Source of the DNA: a virus
Reading direction: 5' to 3' (one strand)
Virus record (IMG/VR): IMGVR_UViG_3300029266_002706
Span: 1-38,662 of that record
DNA length: 38,662 bases
Position numbers and translations under genes: made by a program
In this document: one piece after another, positions 37,277-38,662 of the stretch
Numbering within the stretch: position 1 is the first letter of the stretch
Layout: every line of letters starts with the position of its first letter
Notes under the pieces: generated by a model
The model's input: the letters and a program-made list of their open reading frames with translations, nothing else
Database searches by the model: none
What the model was told of the DNA's origin: nothing

Positions 37277-37445
37277 GCGGACGGCATTCGAGCAACAGGT
37301 GACCAAGGGCGTGAAGAGCGAAAAGCTGCGCGCCCATCTGCTGGAGCGCGGCAGGGCCGGGTACGTCCACACATTCACCCTGCAGGCCCGCGAGTTCTGG
37401 CTGGCTGCACTTCGGTACGCGGAGGGAGGACACGACGATGGGTGA
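37260..37445 (+). CDS. Small hypothetical protein
   Basis: A 61-residue protein (MAMTDERTAFEQQVTKGVKS, TFTLQAREFWLAALRYAEGG). Three in-frame ATGs occur (37254, 37260, 37266); I prefer 37260 as GGGAG lies 9 nt before it. It overlaps both neighbours. No family recognised. Confidence 0.62.
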   Translation: MAMTDERTAFEQQVTKGVKSEKLRAHLLERGRAGYVHTFTLQAREFWLAALRYAEGGHDDG

Positions 37446-37638
37446 GCGAGTGATCACCGAGGAAGAGCTGCTGCAGGATACCGGCTTTGCCCGGCGCGGC
37501 GACCTTCGGAAGTGGCTCGACCAGGAGCACATCCCCTACCGGGTCGGCCGCGGCGGTCGGATCTGCGGCGTGACCGTCGACGCCTACAGCGCGGCGGCGA
37601 ACGACGGCGGCGGCATCGAGTTCGAAGATGGGCCGTAG
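37438..37638 (+). CDS. Excisionase-like protein (DUF4224)
   Basis: A 66-residue protein starting MGERVITEEELLQDTGFARR, then WLDQEHIPYRVGRGGRI. This follows the DUF4224 pattern, a winged-helix MerR-like fold found immediately upstream of phage integrases, where it probably acts as recombination directionality factor. The stop overlaps the integrase start by 11 bases. An excisionase role is inference from family and position. Confidence 0.85.
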   Translation: MGERVITEEELLQDTGFARRGDLRKWLDQEHIPYRVGRGGRICGVTVDAYSAAANDGGGIEFEDGP

Positions 37639-38662
37639 TCGTGGCACCCGCCGGGACAACGCGCTCCCGGAATACGTCTACCGGATCCCATCCAAGGACC
37701 GGATCATCTGGCGGGAGTACCTGGGAAAGGGCCGCTTTGGGCGGTCCATCACCCTGCTCGACCCCCAAGGGCACCCTCTGCGCGCTCAGGCGCACCACAG
37801 GGCCATCCTGACGGCCTATAACCGCCAGGTGGCCCAGGGCGGCGCACGGACCCTGGAGTGGCTGCTGAAAGAGCACATGAAGGCGCCCCGCCCCCGGCCC
37901 ATCGCCAAGCGCACCCGCGATAATTACGAAAGCTACATCCAGGCGATCTGCGAAGCGCCGGTGAAGGGCGGCCATGTCTTCGGCGACATGGACATTCGGA
38001 AGCTGAGCCGGGGCACCATGGTGCGGTACCGGGACCGGATGAAGGACACGCCGACCATGGCCAACCGCCACCTGCAGTTCCTGTCAGCGGCATTCTCCTG
38101 GGCGATTGAACGGGAGTACCTGGACACGAACCCATGCAAAGGGGTGCGTAAGTTCTCCACGCCGCCGCGCGACCGCTACGTGGAGGACTGGGAATTCGCG
38201 CTGGTGCAGCGCCTCGCGCCGGATTATGTGGCGGTGGCCATGGAGTTCGCCTACCTGATGCGGGCGCGCCGGGGCGAGATCCTGGCCCTTCGCCGGGACG
38301 ACGTGGACGAGCGCGGGATATTCCTGCGGCGGTCTAAGGCCAGCGAGTCAGAGGTGACGCTGTGGTCGGACCGCCTGACGACAGCTTACGAAACTGCCCA
38401 GGCGCTCCACCGGGGGACGATCAGCCCCTGGATACTCCACCGGGCCGACGGCGGCCCCATCGATCCGGAGGCCTTTTCCTCGGCCTGGGACCGGGTCATG
38501 GCCAAGGCGCTCAACAAGGGCGGGCTGGGCGAGCGGTTCACGTTCCACGATCTCAAGGCGAAGGGGCTGACCGACGACACCGAGCACTGGGCCGGCCACA
38601 AATCGGAGCGGATGCGTCAGATCTACCAGAGGCTGGCGAGGGAGAAGAAGGCCACCCGGTGA
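37628..38662 (+). CDS. int: Tyrosine integrase
   Basis: A 344-residue phage tyrosine recombinase. Residues about 1-70 are an arm-binding-type N-terminus (PSKDRIIWREYLGKGRFGRS), about 75-170 the core-binding domain (TLEWLLKEHMKAP, ANRHLQFLSAAFSWAIEREY), and 180-344 the catalytic domain. Catalytic residues are Arg214 (MRARRGEIL), His307 and Lys310 in FHDLKAKG (the second Arg is Lys, as in this integrase subfamily), His324 (AGHKSERM) and nucleophile Tyr333 (RQIYQRL). It catalyses integration and, with the small protein upstream, excision. As usual the attachment site should lie beside it, here probably past the end of the window. Confidence 0.95.
   Translation: MGRSRGTRRDNALPEYVYRIPSKDRIIWREYLGKGRFGRSITLLDPQGHPLRAQAHHRAILTAYNRQVAQGGARTLEWLLKEHMKAPRPRPIAKRTRDNYESYIQAICEAPVKGGHVFGDMDIRKLSRGTMVRYRDRMKDTPTMANRHLQFLSAAFSWAIEREYLDTNPCKGVRKFSTPPRDRYVEDWEFALVQRLAPDYVAVAMEFAYLMRARRGEILALRRDDVDERGIFLRRSKASESEVTLWSDRLTTAYETAQALHRGTISPWILHRADGGPIDPEAFSSAWDRVMAKALNKGGLGERFTFHDLKAKGLTDDTEHWAGHKSERMRQIYQRLAREKKATR

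Noticed and set aside
1-38662. tRNA genes, insertion sequences and transposases
   Set aside because: No cloverleaf with CCA end or conserved TTCGA loop, and no transposase motif, was seen on either strand by eye; a tRNA scan was not possible.

Overview
The window is an almost complete lambda-like temperate siphophage genome, integrated as a prophage in a high-GC bacterium. The tail, lysis and replication families and the acidic, GC-rich proteins suggest a gammaproteobacterium, perhaps a Halomonas/Alcanivorax/Pseudomonas-type host. Host identity is inference; no host housekeeping gene or rRNA is present. The window opens at the ATG of a YedK/HMCES-type gene and closes at the stop codon of a tyrosine integrase. 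The attachment sites therefore probably lie at or just outside the ends.

Layout from left to right. 1-936 (+): yedK-like gene and a small Cys-rich ORF. 941-9626 (-): tail module read right to left, with fibre chaperone, tail fibre, large tail tip with LamG and glycine-rich regions, distal tail protein, tape measure, and G/GT chaperones with a lambda-type GGGAAAG frameshift site. 9630-18286 (-): major tail protein, tail completion and head-tail connectors, HK97-type capsid, S49 protease, portal, small membrane protein and both terminase subunits. 18287-18496: candidate cos region beside an HNH gene. 18877-20082 (-): lysis cassette of SAR endolysin, nested Rz/Rz1 and a P21-like pinholin. A terminator at 20157-20180 sits where lambda has tR'. 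20288-24538 (-): early rightward-type operon with a Q-position regulator, nuclease-like genes, P, O (with an iteron origin inside it), an unknown gene in the CII position, and Cro. 24642-25358 (+): CI repressor. 25684-26700 (+): moron of a small ORF and an IrrE-like protein with its own promoter. 26711-27544 (-): lipoprotein moron. 27773-38662 (+): second early operon of small phage genes, a repeat-bearing cytosine methyltransferase, J-domain protein, MazG-FtsK-gamma fusion, excisionase and integrase. Two related membrane proteins lie antisense within this operon, one on each side of the methyltransferase.

How it works together. Six near-identical 16-bp operators (consensus TTAAGGYATRCCTTAA) lie in two clusters of three. 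One is between cI and cro and covers the Cro promoter; the other is in front of the 27773 operon. CI and Cro have almost the same recognition-helix sequence, so one repressor should shut off both early operons, as lambda OR and OL do. After induction, O/P replication would start at the iterons. The Q-position gene would then let transcription pass the terminator before the lysis genes and run through lysis, packaging, head and tail. The lipoprotein, the IrrE-like pair and the two antisense membrane proteins are organised for expression in the lysogen. They are the best places to look for superinfection exclusion or anti-phage activity.
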